Positions 7,941-18,388 of a stretch of 64,000 nucleotides of DNA are shown one piece after another; the first letter of the stretch is position 1; each line of letters starts with the position of its first letter. The translations under genes were made by a program, and so were the position numbers. The stretch spans positions 1 to 64,000 of the forward strand of contig NZ_RFFH01000004.1 of the NCBI RefSeq assembly GCF_003696265.1. The letters are read 5' to 3'. This stretch comes from Nocardia stercoris. Lineage in GTDB: Bacteria; Actinomycetota; Actinomycetes; Mycobacteriales; Mycobacteriaceae. Under the pieces are notes generated by a model that made no database searches, was not told the DNA's origin, and was given only the letters and a program-made list of their open reading frames with translations.

Positions 7941-8834
7941 GTGACCCGACCTGCCGCTCGCCGTCCCTCACCCGCCGCTGCCGCTGCCATGTCCGGTGCG
8001 GTCGACCTGTCCGCGCTCAAGCAGCCGCCCGTCGCGGCCGGTGACATCCCCGCCGCCCACGCTGTGACCGAGGCCGACTTCGAGGCCAAAGTCCTGCAGC
8101 GCTCCATGCAGGTGCCGGTGATCGTGGCCATGTACTCGCAGCGCAGCCCGGGCAGTGTCGAGCTGGTGAAGCTGCTGGAGCGGCTGGTCGGCGAGTCCGG
8201 CGGGCAGTGGGATCTGGCCACCGTCGAGGCCGAGGCGAACATGCGCATCGCGCAGGCCTTCGGCGTGCAGGGCATCCCGACGGTGATCGCGGTGGCCGGT
8301 GGCCAGCCGCTCGCCGACTTTCAGGGCGCGCAGCCCGAGGAGCAGGTCACCCAGTGGCTGTCGGCGGTCGTGGACGCGGTGCGCGGCCAGCTGCCCGGTG
8401 TCGGCGAGCCCGCACCCGAGCCGGAGGACCCGCGTTTCGTCGCGGCCGAGGAGGCCATCGCCAACGGTGATCTGGCCGGCGCCGAAGCCGCCTACGAGGC
8501 CATCCTGGCCGCCGAGCCCGCCAACGGCGAGGCCAAGGCGGCGCTGCGTCAGCTGCGCTTCTACTCCCGCGCCCGCGACCTCGAGCCCGCCGCGATCGCC
8601 GCGGCCGACGCCGCCCCCGACGACATCGACGCCGCGTTCGCCGCCGCCGACCTGGAAATGTTCAACCAGGAGCCCGAGGCCGCCTTCGATCGCCTCATCG
8701 GCCTGATCAAGCGCACCGCCGGCGACGACCGCACCCGGGTCCGCACCCGCCTGATCGAGCTGTTCGAACTCTTCGACGCCGCCGACCCGATCGTCAAGGC
8801 CGCTCGGCGCAAGCTCACCACCGCGCTGTACTGA
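7941..8834 (+). CDS. Thioredoxin-fold/TPR co-chaperone-like protein (YbbN-type)
   Basis: A 297-residue protein. Residues about 50-160 form a thioredoxin fold (VPVIVAMYSQRSPGS ... FGVQGIPTVIAVAGG with the cis-Pro). The C-terminal half, about 170-297, contains TPR-like helices rich in Ala/Glu (AEEAIANGDLAGAEAAYEAILAAEP). The CxxC redox site is replaced by SQRS, so it cannot act as a disulphide reductase. This architecture matches E. coli YbbN/CnoX, a chaperedoxin-type holdase, and M. tuberculosis Rv1324. The GTG start is preceded by GGAG at a good distance. Confidence 0.85.
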   Translation: MTRPAARRPSPAAAAAMSGAVDLSALKQPPVAAGDIPAAHAVTEADFEAKVLQRSMQVPVIVAMYSQRSPGSVELVKLLERLVGESGGQWDLATVEAEANMRIAQAFGVQGIPTVIAVAGGQPLADFQGAQPEEQVTQWLSAVVDAVRGQLPGVGEPAPEPEDPRFVAAEEAIANGDLAGAEAAYEAILAAEPANGEAKAALRQLRFYSRARDLEPAAIAAADAAPDDIDAAFAAADLEMFNQEPEAAFDRLIGLIKRTAGDDRTRVRTRLIELFELFDAADPIVKAARRKLTTALY

Positions 8835-8848
8835 CGCCGCGAATTCTG

Positions 8849-8882
8849 TCGGCCTGCCTCGTCTTTCGATGAGGCAGGCCGA
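8849..8882 (+). terminator. Bidirectional terminator before glgB
   Basis: A 12-bp stem, TCGGCCTGCCTC (8849-8860) with GAGGCAGGCCGA (8871-8882) and a 10-nt loop. It lies between the rightward thioredoxin-like gene and the leftward glgB and can serve both. Confidence 0.8.
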
Positions 8883-8920
8883 TTGCGTTGCGGCCCTTTG
8901 GCTGCGGACGGGCCCCGCCG

Positions 8921-11077
8921 CTACTCCGGCGCGAGCCAGATCGCGCTGTTGGGGGCCAATGTGACTGTGGCCGAGGCCGGGCGCCCGTGCCAGGGTTCGG
9001 CGACCGCGTCCACTCCACCCAGGTTGCCGATTCCGCTGCCGCCGTAGGCGATCGCGTCGGTGTTGAGGATCTCGCGCCAGCGGCCGGTACTGGGCAGGCC
9101 GAGGCGGTAGTCGCGCAGTTCGGCGCCGGAGAAGCTGAAAACGCAGGCGACGACCGCGGATTCACCGGTGCCGTGGCGGAGGAAGGCCAGCGTGTTGTGC
9201 TCGCTGTCGTCGGCCTCGATCCACGCGTAGCCGCCGGGCGAGGTATCGCGGGACCAGAGTGCCGGGTGGGCCCGGTAGGCCGCGTTCAGGTCCCGGACCA
9301 GAACCGAGATGCCCTGGTGCAGCGGATTTTCCAGCTCGTGCCAGTCCAGTCCGTCGTCGTGGGACCACTCCAGCGACTGTCCGAAGTCCTGGCCCATGAA
9401 CAGCAGCTGCTTGCCCGGGTGCGCCCACATGTAGGACAGCAGGACGCGCACCCCGCAGGCCTTGGCCCAGTCGTCGCCGGGCATCCGTGACCACAGTGTG
9501 CCCTTGCCGTACACGACCTCGTCGTGGCTGATCGGCAGCACGTAGTTCTCGCTCCACGCGTACACCGTCGAGAAGGTGATCTCGTTGTGGTGCCAGCGGC
9601 GATGCACCTGGTCGCGGGCCAGATAGCCGAGCGTGTCGTGCATCCAGCCCATGTTCCACTTGAAGGTGAACCCGAGGCCGCCGACATCGACCGGCCGGGT
9701 CACCCCGGGCCAGGTGGTGGACTCCTCGGCGATCGTCACAACGCCCGGATAGCGTTCGTGCACAGCGGCATTCACCTCGCGCAGGAACTCGACGGCCTCC
9801 AGGTTCTCCCGCCCGCCGTGGATATTGGGTTCCCAGCCGCCGGACGGCCGCGAATAGTCCAGGTACAGCATCGATGCCACGGCGTCGACGCGTAGCCCGT
9901 CGATGTGGAATTCCTCGATCCAGTACCGCGCGTTGGCGACCAGGAAGTTGCGCACCTCGTGTCGGCCGTAGTTGAAAACGTAGGTGCCCCAATCGGGTTG
10001 CTCACCGCGCCGCGGATCCGCGTGCTCGTAGAGCGCGGTGCCGTCGAACCGGGCCAGCGCCCAGTCGTCGCGCGGGAAGTGCGCCGGTACCCAGTCGAGA
10101 ATGACGCCGACCCCGGCTCGGTGCAGCCGGTCGACGAAGTAGCGGAAGTCGTCCGGGGTGCCGAAGCGCGCGGTCGGCGCGTAGTACCCGGTGACCTGGT
10201 AACCCCACGAACCGCCGAACGGGTGCTCGGCGACCGGCAGCACCTCGACGTGCGTGTACCCGTGCGCGGTGACGTACGCGGCCAGCTGGTCGCCCGCCTC
10301 GCGATAGGACAGGCCGGGCCGCCAGGAACCCAGGTGCACCTCGTAGACGCTCATCGGATCGTTGACCGGTTCGGACCGGGCGCGGGCGGCCAGCCACGCG
10401 TCGTCCTGCCAGATGTGCTCGCGTTCGGTCACGATCGACGCGGTGGCCGGCGGCACCTCGCCGGTGAACGCGAACGGGTCGGCGTGGTTCGTGGTACGCC
10501 CGTCCGCGCCGTGCACCCGGTACTTGTACAGCGCGCCCGGCCCGATCCCGGGCACGAACACCTCCCACACGCCCGACCCGCCGAGCCGCCGCATCGGGGC
10601 GGCGTTCCCGGTCCAGCCGTCGAAGTCGCCGATCACCGCCACACCGCGCGCGTTCGGTGCCCACACCGCGAACGAGGTGCCGTGCACCGGGCCGCCGGGT
10701 GTGTCGTAGCTGCGGGGATGCGCCCCGAGGACCTCCCAGAGTCGTTCGTGCCGGCCCTCGCCGAGCAGGTGCAGATCCATCTCGCCCAGCGTCGGCAGGA
10801 ACCGGTAGCCGTCGGCGTCCACCACTGTGCGGCCCTCGGGATAGACGGCCAGCACCCGGTAGTCCCCGACTTCGGCGTAGGGCACCATGCCCTCGAACAC
10901 GCCGTGCCCGAGGTGCTCGAGCGGATGCTCGGCGTCGCCGATCCGGATCGCGACCGCCTCGGCGTGCGGCCGCAGCACCCGGATCTCGGTGCCGTCGGCA
11001 CGGCGGTGCGCGCCCAGGACCGTGTGTGGGTCGGGGTGCGTACCGGCCGCGAGCAGCAGCAGGTCCCGCCGGTTCAC
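8921..11077 (-). CDS. glgB: 1,4-alpha-glucan branching enzyme GlgB
   Basis: A 718-residue GH13 enzyme with two N-terminal beta-sandwich modules (residues about 1-200: [30 protein letters not shown]), a catalytic TIM barrel and a C-terminal beta domain. Catalytic residues are visible: the nucleophile Asp in [12 protein letters not shown], the acid/base Glu in TIAEEST, and the transition-state Asp in PISHDEVV. It introduces alpha-1,6 branches into the glucan built by GlgE. The GTG at 11077 overlaps the glgE stop by 4 bases (GTGA), so the pair forms a coupled operon. The order matches Rv1326c-Rv1327c. Confidence 0.96.
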   Translation of the reverse strand: MNRRDLLLLAAGTHPDPHTVLGAHRRADGTEIRVLRPHAEAVAIRIGDAEHPLEHLGHGVFEGMVPYAEVGDYRVLAVYPEGRTVVDADGYRFLPTLGEMDLHLLGEGRHERLWEVLGAHPRSYDTPGGPVHGTSFAVWAPNARGVAVIGDFDGWTGNAAPMRRLGGSGVWEVFVPGIGPGALYKYRVHGADGRTTNHADPFAFTGEVPPATASIVTEREHIWQDDAWLAARARSEPVNDPMSVYEVHLGSWRPGLSYREAGDQLAAYVTAHGYTHVEVLPVAEHPFGGSWGYQVTGYYAPTARFGTPDDFRYFVDRLHRAGVGVILDWVPAHFPRDDWALARFDGTALYEHADPRRGEQPDWGTYVFNYGRHEVRNFLVANARYWIEEFHIDGLRVDAVASMLYLDYSRPSGGWEPNIHGGRENLEAVEFLREVNAAVHERYPGVVTIAEESTTWPGVTRPVDVGGLGFTFKWNMGWMHDTLGYLARDQVHRRWHHNEITFSTVYAWSENYVLPISHDEVVYGKGTLWSRMPGDDWAKACGVRVLLSYMWAHPGKQLLFMGQDFGQSLEWSHDDGLDWHELENPLHQGISVLVRDLNAAYRAHPALWSRDTSPGGYAWIEADDSEHNTLAFLRHGTGESAVVACVFSFSGAELRDYRLGLPSTGRWREILNTDAIAYGGSGIGNLGGVDAVAEPWHGRPASATVTLAPNSAIWLAPE

Positions 11078-13080
11078 GGGTGAAAGGTCCTGCGGTAGGC
11101 CAGTTCCCGGCGTGCCGCCGCCGACACCGGCGGCAACGTGAAGATGTGCGCGGCCGCGTGCACCGGGTCGAGACGAACGTAATTGGTTTGGCCCCAGTGA
11201 TATTCGGCGCCGGTCACCTCGTCGAACACCACGGGGTGGTCGTGCCATTCGCGGCCGATGGCCGGCATGTCCAGCGACACCATGCCCTGTTCGGCGCCCC
11301 ACGGGTTGAGGTTCACCACGATCAGCACCGCGTCCCCGGTCCCCGGATCGACTTTCGAGTACGCGAGCAGTGAGTCGTTGTCGGTGTGGTGGAAGGTGAT
11401 ACAGCGCAATTGCTGCAGCGCCGGGTGCGCGCGCCGGATCTGGTTGAGCCGGGTGATCCACGGCTCCAAGGATTCTCCGCGGGCGGCGGCCGCGGTGAAC
11501 GGGCGCGGCCGCAGCTCGTACTTCTCCGAGTCGAGGTACTCCTCGCTGCCGGGGCGCACGGCCTGGTGTTCGAACAGCTCGAAACCGGAGTACATCCCCC
11601 AGGTCGGGGCGAGGGTGGCGGCCAAGGTGGCTCGGACGGCGAAGATTCCGGGCCCGCCGTGCTGGAGGCTCTCGTGCAGGATGTCGGGGGTGTTGACGAA
11701 CAGGTTGGGCCGGGCCTCGTCGGCCTTGGCGGCCAGTTCGCGGCCGAACTCGGTCAGCTCGTGTTTGCCGACCCGCCAGGTGAAATAGGTGTAGGACTGG
11801 CCGAATCCGCGCCGGGCCAGGCCGTAGAGCCGTGCCGGGACGGTGAACGCCTCGGACAGGAAGATCACGCCGGGGTCGGTGATCCGGATCTGGGCCAGCA
11901 GCCATTCCCAGAAGTCGGCCGGTTTGGTGTGCGGGTTGTCGACCCGGAAGATGGTGACGCCCAACGCGATCCAGTGCCGCACCAGGCGCAGCACCGCGGC
12001 GTAGAGACCGTCGGGATCGTTGTCGAAGTTCAGCGGATAGATGTCCTGGTACTTCTTCGGCGGGTTCTCCGCGAAGGCGATGGTGCCGTCGGGCAGCGTG
12101 GTGAACCATTCCGGGTGCTCGGTCACCCACGGGTGGTCCGGTGCGCACTGCAGTGCCAGGTCCAGGGCCACTTCAATGCCCAGTTCCTTTGCCGTGCCGA
12201 CGAATTCGACGAAGTCCTCGACGGTGCCCAGCTCGGGGTGGATGGCGTCGTGGCCGCCCAGCGCGGAACCGATCGCCCACGGCGAGCCCACGTCACCGGG
12301 CTCCGCGGTCAGAGAGTTGTTGCGGCCCTTGCGGTTCACCTCGCCGATCGGATGCACCGGCGGCAGGTAGACCACGTCGAAACCCATGGCCGCGATCCGC
12401 GGCAGGTCCGCCGCCGCCGTGGCGAAGGTGCCGTGCACGGGCCGGCCCTCGCTGTCGCGGCCCCCGGTGGACCGCGGGAAGAACTCGTACCAGGAGCCGT
12501 ACAGCGCGCGGGTGCGTTCGACGAGCACCGTGTGCTCGCGACCCCGGGTGACCAGCTCCCGCAGCGGCGTCTCGCGCAGGATCTCCCCGACCTCCGAGCC
12601 GAACGCCGGCCCGACCCGCGCGGGCAGCTGCGCGTCGCTGCGCAGGGCGGCGGCGGCATCGGTCAGCAGCTGCCACTGGGCGCGGGGCACCGCCTGGGCC
12701 GCGCGCTCCAGCAGCCGGGCACCCAGTTCCAGATCGTTGGCCAGGTCGGCCGCGCTCTGGCCGACCGCCAGTTTGGCTTCGACCGCCGCCCGCCAGGTCG
12801 TGATCGGGTCACTCCAGCCCTCGATTCGGTAACTCCACAACCCGGGCTCGGTGGGGGTGAACACGGCGTTGTACACGTCGGGCTGGTATTCGGGCTGCAT
12901 CCGGATGCGCTGGGTGCGGCCGCTGCCCGGGGCGCGCACGGCCAGCGTCGCCGCGACGGCGTCGTGCCCCTCGCGCCACACCACGGCGCGAACCGGAAAT
13001 ACCTCGCCGACCACGGCTTTGGCGGGGTACCCACCGGGAATCGCCGGTGCGGTGTCGTCGATGGCGATGCGGCCGGTCAC
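11074..13080 (-). CDS. glgE: Alpha-1,4-glucan:maltose-1-phosphate maltosyltransferase GlgE
   Basis: A 668-residue GH13_3 enzyme that adds maltosyl units from maltose-1-phosphate to the non-reducing end of alpha-glucan. The N-terminal domain (about 1-180) is a beta-sandwich plus helical part; the barrel includes [31 protein letters not shown] (given here only as a landmark, about residues 220-250). The nucleophile Asp lies in [16 protein letters not shown] and the acid/base Glu in FLSEAFT; both are GlgE hallmarks. It starts at GTG 13080. It heads the operon with glgB and stands back to back with a hydrolase and glgP. Substrate would come from TreS/Pep2 or GlgM, neither of which is in this window. 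Confidence 0.95.
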   Translation of the reverse strand: MTGRIAIDDTAPAIPGGYPAKAVVGEVFPVRAVVWREGHDAVAATLAVRAPGSGRTQRIRMQPEYQPDVYNAVFTPTEPGLWSYRIEGWSDPITTWRAAVEAKLAVGQSAADLANDLELGARLLERAAQAVPRAQWQLLTDAAAALRSDAQLPARVGPAFGSEVGEILRETPLRELVTRGREHTVLVERTRALYGSWYEFFPRSTGGRDSEGRPVHGTFATAAADLPRIAAMGFDVVYLPPVHPIGEVNRKGRNNSLTAEPGDVGSPWAIGSALGGHDAIHPELGTVEDFVEFVGTAKELGIEVALDLALQCAPDHPWVTEHPEWFTTLPDGTIAFAENPPKKYQDIYPLNFDNDPDGLYAAVLRLVRHWIALGVTIFRVDNPHTKPADFWEWLLAQIRITDPGVIFLSEAFTVPARLYGLARRGFGQSYTYFTWRVGKHELTEFGRELAAKADEARPNLFVNTPDILHESLQHGGPGIFAVRATLAATLAPTWGMYSGFELFEHQAVRPGSEEYLDSEKYELRPRPFTAAAARGESLEPWITRLNQIRRAHPALQQLRCITFHHTDNDSLLAYSKVDPGTGDAVLIVVNLNPWGAEQGMVSLDMPAIGREWHDHPVVFDEVTGAEYHWGQTNYVRLDPVHAAAHIFTLPPVSAAARRELAYRRTFHP

Positions 13081-13287
13081 CGCACCACCCTAACGGCTGG
13101 ATCGGACCGCCGGGGGCAGCCGCAGCGCGCACCGGCCGACAGGCGACCCCGACGCGGCCGGATCGAGCGCCGGCCGCCCGGCCCCGGCGTGCACCGGGCG
13201 GTCCGGCCCGCGAATCCCCGATCAGGCACCCACCCGGTGCTACGGTGTCGGATTGCCGTGCCGGATTCCGTCAGGAAGGTGCCCCAG

Positions 13288-14046
13288 ATGACTGCGGTAC
13301 AGGGTGCGTCGGTGGATGTGCAGACCTCCGACGGTGTAGCCGACGCGTACTTCGTCCACCCCGCGGACGGTGCCGCGCACCCGGCCGTACTGGTGTACAC
13401 CGACGCGTTCGGGCTGCGGCCCGTGGTCCGCGCCTTCGCCGACGATCTGGCCGCGCAGGGCTATACGGTCCTGGTGCCCAACCTGTTCTATCGCGCGGGA
13501 TCCGCGCCGGTGCTCGAACTGCCGGGATATATCGACACCTCGGTGCGTCACGACGTCTTCGACTCGATCCGCCCGCTGATCGCCGCGCTGACCCCCGCCA
13601 CCGCCATCTCCGATGCCGGTGCCTACCTGGACTTCCTGGCCGCCGCACCGCAGGCCGCGCCGGGTCCGGTCGGGATCGCCGGTTACTGCATGGGCGCCCG
13701 CCTGGGCTTGCGCACCGCGGCCGCCTACCCGGACCGGGTCGCCGCGGTCGGCTGTTTCCACGGCGGGAACCTGGCCAACGACGCGCCCGACAGCCCGCAC
13801 CTCGAGGTGGGCGCGATCACCGCGGAACTGTATTTCGGCCACGCCGACCAGGATCCCTCGCTGCCCCCGGCCCAGATCGAGCGCCTGGAACAGGCCCTCC
13901 AGACCGCTGGTGTGCGCTATGCCGCCGAGGTGTACCCGGGCGCGCACCACGGCTACACCCAGCCCGATACCGCCGCCTACAACGCCGAGGCCGCCGACCG
14001 GCACCGCACCGCGCTGCTGGCGCTGTTCGAGCGCACGCTGAAGTAG
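13288..14046 (+). CDS. Dienelactone hydrolase family protein
   Basis: A 252-residue alpha/beta hydrolase of the dienelactone hydrolase type. The nucleophile is Cys in GYCMGARLGL, the Asp is in FGHADQDPS and the His in GAHHGYT, giving the Cys-Asp-His triad of the family rather than Ser-Asp-His. The ATG has AGGAAGG upstream. Proteins of this family cleave lactone or ester bonds of small organic acids, but the natural substrate cannot be read from sequence. It lies between glgE and glgP, which may reflect only convenience of position; no such gene is present there in M. tuberculosis as I recall it. Confidence 0.85.
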   Translation: MTAVQGASVDVQTSDGVADAYFVHPADGAAHPAVLVYTDAFGLRPVVRAFADDLAAQGYTVLVPNLFYRAGSAPVLELPGYIDTSVRHDVFDSIRPLIAALTPATAISDAGAYLDFLAAAPQAAPGPVGIAGYCMGARLGLRTAAAYPDRVAAVGCFHGGNLANDAPDSPHLEVGAITAELYFGHADQDPSLPPAQIERLEQALQTAGVRYAAEVYPGAHHGYTQPDTAAYNAEAADRHRTALLALFERTLK

Positions 14047-14112
14047 ACGCGGCACGGTTCGCTCCGGCTCGTAGCCGCCGCCGGAGATGTCCGGACCTGT
14101 AGTGTCGTCCCG

Positions 14113-16689
14113 GTGAAGGCACTTCGTCGATTCACCGTCCGTGCCCACCTGCCCGCCCCGCTGGCGGCGCTCGGCGACCTGGCAACGAATCTGCGCTGGT
14201 CCTGGCACACACCGACCCAGGATCTGTTCGCCCAGCTCGACCAGGCACTGTGGGTGCGGGTCGGCCGGGACCCGGTCCGGATGCTCGGTGAGGTTCCCGC
14301 CGCGCGGCTCGACGAGCTGGCCGGTGACGAGGCGTATCTGCGGGCGGTCGAGTCGGCGGCGGCCGGGCTGCGGGAGTATCTCGGCCGGCCGCGCTGGTAC
14401 CAGCAGTACCGGGCCGAGGGCGGCGCGCCGGTGGCGGGGATCGCCTACTTCTCCATGGAGTTCGGTGTCACCGAGGTGCTGCCCAACTATTCCGGTGGTC
14501 TCGGCATTCTGGCCGGTGACCACCTCAAGGCCGCGTCGGATCTCGGCCTGCCGCTGATCGGTGTGGGCCTGCTGTACCGCTCGGGCTATTTCCGGCAGTC
14601 GCTGACCGCGGACGGCTGGCAGGTGGAGCGCTATCCGGATCTGGATCCGCAGGGCCTGCCGTTGACCCTGCTGACCGACGGCGGCGCGCCGGTCCTGGTC
14701 CACGTTCCGATGGCGGAGGGGCGGATCCTGCGGGCCCGGGTGTGGATCGCGCAGGTGGGCCGGATTCCGTTGCTGCTGTTGGATTCCGATATCGCCGACA
14801 ATGATCCGGACCTGCGTTCGGTCACCGACCGGCTCTACGGCGGCGATCAGGATCACCGGATCCGGCAGGAGATCCTGGCCGGGATCGGCGGGGTCCGCGC
14901 GGTGCGCGCCTACACCCGCGCGCACGGCCTGCCCGACCCCGACGTGTTCCACATGAACGAGGGCCACGCCGGCTTCCTCGGCATCGAGCGGATCCGCGAA
15001 TTCATGGCCGGCGGACTGGATTTCGACGCGGCGCTGGCCGCGGTGCGGGCGGGCACGGTCTTCACCACGCACACCCCGGTGCCGGCCGGGATCGACCGTT
15101 TCGCCGCGGCACTGGTCCGCCGGTACTTCGGCGGCGCGCATGGGGAACGCGAATCTCCGCTGCTGCCAGGCGTTTCGGTGGACCGGATCCTGGCCCTGGG
15201 CCGGGAGGCGGACCCCTCGGTGTTCAACATGGCCCACCTGGGGCTGCGACTCGCGCAGCGGGCCAACGGCGTGTCGCAGCTGCACGGTGAGGTGAGCCGG
15301 GACATGTTCGCGCCGCTGTGGCCGGGCTTCGATCCCGCCGAGGTGCCGATCGGCTCGGTCACCAACGGGGTCCACGCGCCGACCTGGGCCGCGCGGGAAT
15401 GGATCGACAAGGCAAGGGAATTCGTCGGTCCCGAACTGGTCGAGGAGGCGCGCGGCTGGGAGCGGCTGCACGACGTCGACCTGCGGGAGCTGTGGTCGAC
15501 CCGGAATGCGTTGCGCGGCACCCTGATCGATGAGATCCGCCGTCGGCTGCGCGTGTCCTGGCTGGAGCGCGGTGCCGTCGCGGCCGAATTGGACTGGGTG
15601 GACCGGGCATTCGACCCGAACGTGCTCACCATCGGTTTCGCCCGCCGGGTACCGACCTACAAGCGCCTGACCCTCATGCTGCGCGACCCGCAGCGGCTGC
15701 GCGCGCTGCTGACCGATCCCGAACGCCCGCTGCAGCTGGTGGTGGCCGGTAAGAGCCACCCCGCCGACGACGGCGGCAAGGCGCTGATCCAGCAGGTGGT
15801 CCGCTTCGCCGACGACCCCGCGGTCCGCGACCGCATCGTGTTCCTGCCCGACTACGACATGTCGATGGCCCGCTACCTGTACTGGGGTTGCGATGTGTGG
15901 CTGAACAATCCGCTGCGCCCGCTGGAGGCGTGCGGCACCTCGGGCATGAAGTCGGCGCTCAACGGCGGCCTCAATCTCTCCATCCGCGACGGCTGGTGGG
16001 ACGAGATGTACGACGGCGAGAACGGCTGGGCCATCCCCACCGCCGACGGCGTGCGCGACGAGCACCGCCGCGACGACCTGGAGGCCGCGGCCCTCTACGA
16101 CATGCTGGAACGCTCGGTTCTGCCGCGCTTCTACGACCGCGACGCCGACGGCACTCCGGTGCGCTGGATGGAGATGGTCCGCCACACCCTGCAGACCCTG
16201 GGCCCGCGGGTCCTGGCCTCGCGCATGGTCCGCGACTACGCCGTCGGCTACTACACCCCGGCCGCGGCCGCCTATGCGGCCGTTGCGAATTCGGACTTCG
16301 CCGGCGCGCGCGACCTCGCCGAGTACCGCCGCCGGATCGAAGCCGCCTGGCCGCAGGTGAAGGTCCGCGGCGTGGACAGCTCCGGTCTGCCCGGCTCACC
16401 GCTGATCGGCGCGCCGTTCTCGCTGCGCACGCAGATCGACCTGGCCGGACTCGACCCCGCCGACGTCACGGTCGAAGCCGTGCTGGGCCGGGTGTCCCAG
16501 GACGACGACCTGTCGGACGTCACCACCGTCCCCATGATCCACACCGGCACCGACAACGGCGCCCACACCTACACGGTGGACACCGAACTCCCACTGTCCG
16601 GTGCGGTCGGCTATACCGTGCGGGTGCTGCCGAACCACGAACTGCTGGCCACACCGGCCGAATTGGGGCTGGTCGTCGCGGCCGTGTAG
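14113..16689 (+). CDS. glgP: Alpha-glucan phosphorylase
   Basis: An 858-residue phosphorylase of the short bacterial/archaeal type. It opens MKALRRFTVRAHLPAPLAAL, contains FSMEFGVTEVLPNYSGGLGILAGDH and, near residues 610-650, the PLP-site segment EACGTSGMKSALNGG, where the Lys binds the cofactor. It releases glucose-1-phosphate from alpha-glucan and is the counterpart of M. tuberculosis Rv1328. The start is GTG 14113. Its position beside glgE-glgB puts synthesis, branching and breakdown of alpha-glucan in one 8-kb block. A strong shared terminator follows. Confidence 0.94.
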   Translation: MKALRRFTVRAHLPAPLAALGDLATNLRWSWHTPTQDLFAQLDQALWVRVGRDPVRMLGEVPAARLDELAGDEAYLRAVESAAAGLREYLGRPRWYQQYRAEGGAPVAGIAYFSMEFGVTEVLPNYSGGLGILAGDHLKAASDLGLPLIGVGLLYRSGYFRQSLTADGWQVERYPDLDPQGLPLTLLTDGGAPVLVHVPMAEGRILRARVWIAQVGRIPLLLLDSDIADNDPDLRSVTDRLYGGDQDHRIRQEILAGIGGVRAVRAYTRAHGLPDPDVFHMNEGHAGFLGIERIREFMAGGLDFDAALAAVRAGTVFTTHTPVPAGIDRFAAALVRRYFGGAHGERESPLLPGVSVDRILALGREADPSVFNMAHLGLRLAQRANGVSQLHGEVSRDMFAPLWPGFDPAEVPIGSVTNGVHAPTWAAREWIDKAREFVGPELVEEARGWERLHDVDLRELWSTRNALRGTLIDEIRRRLRVSWLERGAVAAELDWVDRAFDPNVLTIGFARRVPTYKRLTLMLRDPQRLRALLTDPERPLQLVVAGKSHPADDGGKALIQQVVRFADDPAVRDRIVFLPDYDMSMARYLYWGCDVWLNNPLRPLEACGTSGMKSALNGGLNLSIRDGWWDEMYDGENGWAIPTADGVRDEHRRDDLEAAALYDMLERSVLPRFYDRDADGTPVRWMEMVRHTLQTLGPRVLASRMVRDYAVGYYTPAAAAYAAVANSDFAGARDLAEYRRRIEAAWPQVKVRGVDSSGLPGSPLIGAPFSLRTQIDLAGLDPADVTVEAVLGRVSQDDDLSDVTTVPMIHTGTDNGAHTYTVDTELPLSGAVGYTVRVLPNHELLATPAELGLVVAAV

Positions 16690-16765
16690 CGCCGCGACCA
16701 GGACGAGCCACGACCGATCGGACGGACCGGCGCACCGCAGCAGACGGCACATCCGGACAGCCGAA

Positions 16766-16792
16766 GGCCACACCTGCTCGGCAGGTGTGGCC
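16766..16792. terminator. Bidirectional terminator between glgP and the MFS exporter
   Basis: A perfect 12-bp stem: GGCCACACCTGC (16766-16777) and GCAGGTGTGGCC (16781-16792) with loop TCG. It sits between convergent genes. Confidence 0.9.
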
Positions 16793-16812
16793 ATCGACGC
16801 TCCGGTGTGTGA

Positions 16813-18315
16813 TCAACGGGCAAGGGCGAGTTCACCGTTGGGCTCGGCGACCGTAGGCGCGACCGGCTCGCGCAGGCGAGCGGACAGCAGCAGCGCGACG
16901 GCGCTCAGTGCGGCGGCGGCCAGGAACACCAGGCCGGTGCCGGACACGAAGGCGGACATGGCGTGCTCGTGCGCGGTCCCGGTCAGGCCGGTGATCCGGG
17001 TCATGCTGACGCTGGGGGCGGTGGATTCGAAGTAGCCGTTGAGCAGCGTGCCCGAGGCGGCCGCGCCGACCGCGGTGCCCAGTGACTGGAAGAAGCGGAT
17101 GCCGGTGGTGGCGACGCCGAGCTGGTGGCGGGGCGCGGCACCCTGCACGGCGGTGATCAATTTGCCCAGCAGCTGGCCGAATCCGAGCCCGAGCAGCACC
17201 AGTTCACCGCGGATCAGCCACAGCGAGGTGTGCTCGCCGGTGCAGGCCAGGGCGGTCAGGGCGGCGGTGAGCAGCGCGGTGCCGGTGAGCAGGGCGGTGC
17301 GGGTCGACCAGTCGAACTTGCCGCCGGCCAGGCCGGACACCATCAGCCCACCGGCCATGAACGCCAGGTAGGTGCCGGCGTCGGTGGCGCCGATGCCGCG
17401 GGCGGTCTGCAGGTAGAGCATGAGGTCGATCATCGCGCCGCCCATGACGGCGCCGACCAGCGCTTGGATCGCGAAACCCTGGCGCAGCACCGGAACCGAG
17501 AACAGTGACAGCGGCAGGATCGGCTCGTCCGCGACGGCCTGCCGCCACACGAACAGCGCGAGCAGCACCACGGCGGCGGTGATCAGGCTGAGGATCGTGG
17601 GCGAGCCCCATGCATACTGGGTGCCACCCCATTCGCAGGTCAGCAGCAGGGCACCGGTGAAGCCGGCGACCAGGGCCGCCCCGATCAGGTCGATGGCCGC
17701 CCGGGTGGTGTGGGCGGGGATGCGGACGGCCCACAGCAGGCCGGCGACGATCACGGCGCCGAGCGGCAGGTTCAGGTAGAAGATCCAGCGCCAGTTGCCG
17801 TTGTCGGCGAACAGGCCGCCGACCAGCGGGCCGAGCGCCATGCCGAAGCCGGCCATCAGGCCGCCCAAAGCGCCTGGGCCCTTGCCCTTTCCGGGTCCGG
17901 CGAGCTGGGCCATGACCACCATGGTCACGCTCATCAGGCCGCCGGCGCCGAGTCCCTGCACGACGCGGAAGGCGATCAGTTCGGTCATGGTTGCGGCGGC
18001 GCCGCAGAGGGCGGATCCGGCCAGGAAGACCGACAGCGCGCCGACCAGCACGCGCTTGGCGCCGAAGATGTCGCAGAGGCGCCCGTACAGCGGCAGCATC
18101 ACGGTGGCCGCGAGGGTGAATCCGGCTACCAGCCAGGTGACGTGGCCGAGTCCGTGGACCGGGTCGAGATCCCGCACGATCGGGACGATGGCGGCGGACA
18201 CGATATTGCTGTCCAGGATCGCCAGGATCATCGTCAGCAGACAGAGCAGCTTGGCCACGCCGATCTGGTTGGGGGACATGGGGTTCGCCGGTGCGTCGGC
18301 GGTGTTCGCGTTCAT
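16813..18315 (-). CDS. DHA2-family MFS multidrug exporter
   Basis: A 500-residue MFS transporter with about 14 transmembrane helices. It carries the antiporter motif A equivalent (YGRLCDIFGAKRVL), motif C-like GLMAGFGMALGPLVGG, and WRWIFYLNLPLG, typical of EmrB/QacA drug:H+ antiporters. DSNIVSAAIVPIV in helix 1 corresponds to motif D1. The ATG at 18315 is chosen because it gives the normal short N-terminus; the open frame extends further upstream only through the promoter region. It is divergent from a TetR regulator with an inverted-repeat operator between them, so drug-inducible control is likely. The substrate is unknown. Confidence 0.9.
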   Translation of the reverse strand: MNANTADAPANPMSPNQIGVAKLLCLLTMILAILDSNIVSAAIVPIVRDLDPVHGLGHVTWLVAGFTLAATVMLPLYGRLCDIFGAKRVLVGALSVFLAGSALCGAAATMTELIAFRVVQGLGAGGLMSVTMVVMAQLAGPGKGKGPGALGGLMAGFGMALGPLVGGLFADNGNWRWIFYLNLPLGAVIVAGLLWAVRIPAHTTRAAIDLIGAALVAGFTGALLLTCEWGGTQYAWGSPTILSLITAAVVLLALFVWRQAVADEPILPLSLFSVPVLRQGFAIQALVGAVMGGAMIDLMLYLQTARGIGATDAGTYLAFMAGGLMVSGLAGGKFDWSTRTALLTGTALLTAALTALACTGEHTSLWLIRGELVLLGLGFGQLLGKLITAVQGAAPRHQLGVATTGIRFFQSLGTAVGAAASGTLLNGYFESTAPSVSMTRITGLTGTAHEHAMSAFVSGTGLVFLAAAALSAVALLLSARLREPVAPTVAEPNGELALAR

Positions 18316-18336
18316 GGGAACGACTGTAGAGAATAA

Positions 18337-18378
18337 TTTATACCCGGTCAATATTTGATCTGGGATCAACTTTGATCC
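18337..18378. promoter_or_regulatory. Probable TetR operator and divergent promoter
   Basis: In the 73-base gap between the exporter and regulator genes there is a perfect inverted repeat TTGATC-TGG-GATCAA (18355-18369), followed directly by another TTTGATCC half-site (18371-18378). On the minus strand TATAAA (complement of 18337-18342) could be the exporter's -10. TetR-family repressors typically bind such repeats over their own and the adjacent promoter. Confidence 0.6.
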
Positions 18379-18388
18379 TGGTACAGTT

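Noticed and set aside
13240..16185. A 981-codon minus-strand open frame opposite the hydrolase and glgP
   Set aside because: It is antisense to two clear enzymes with intact active sites, and its translation is low-complexity.
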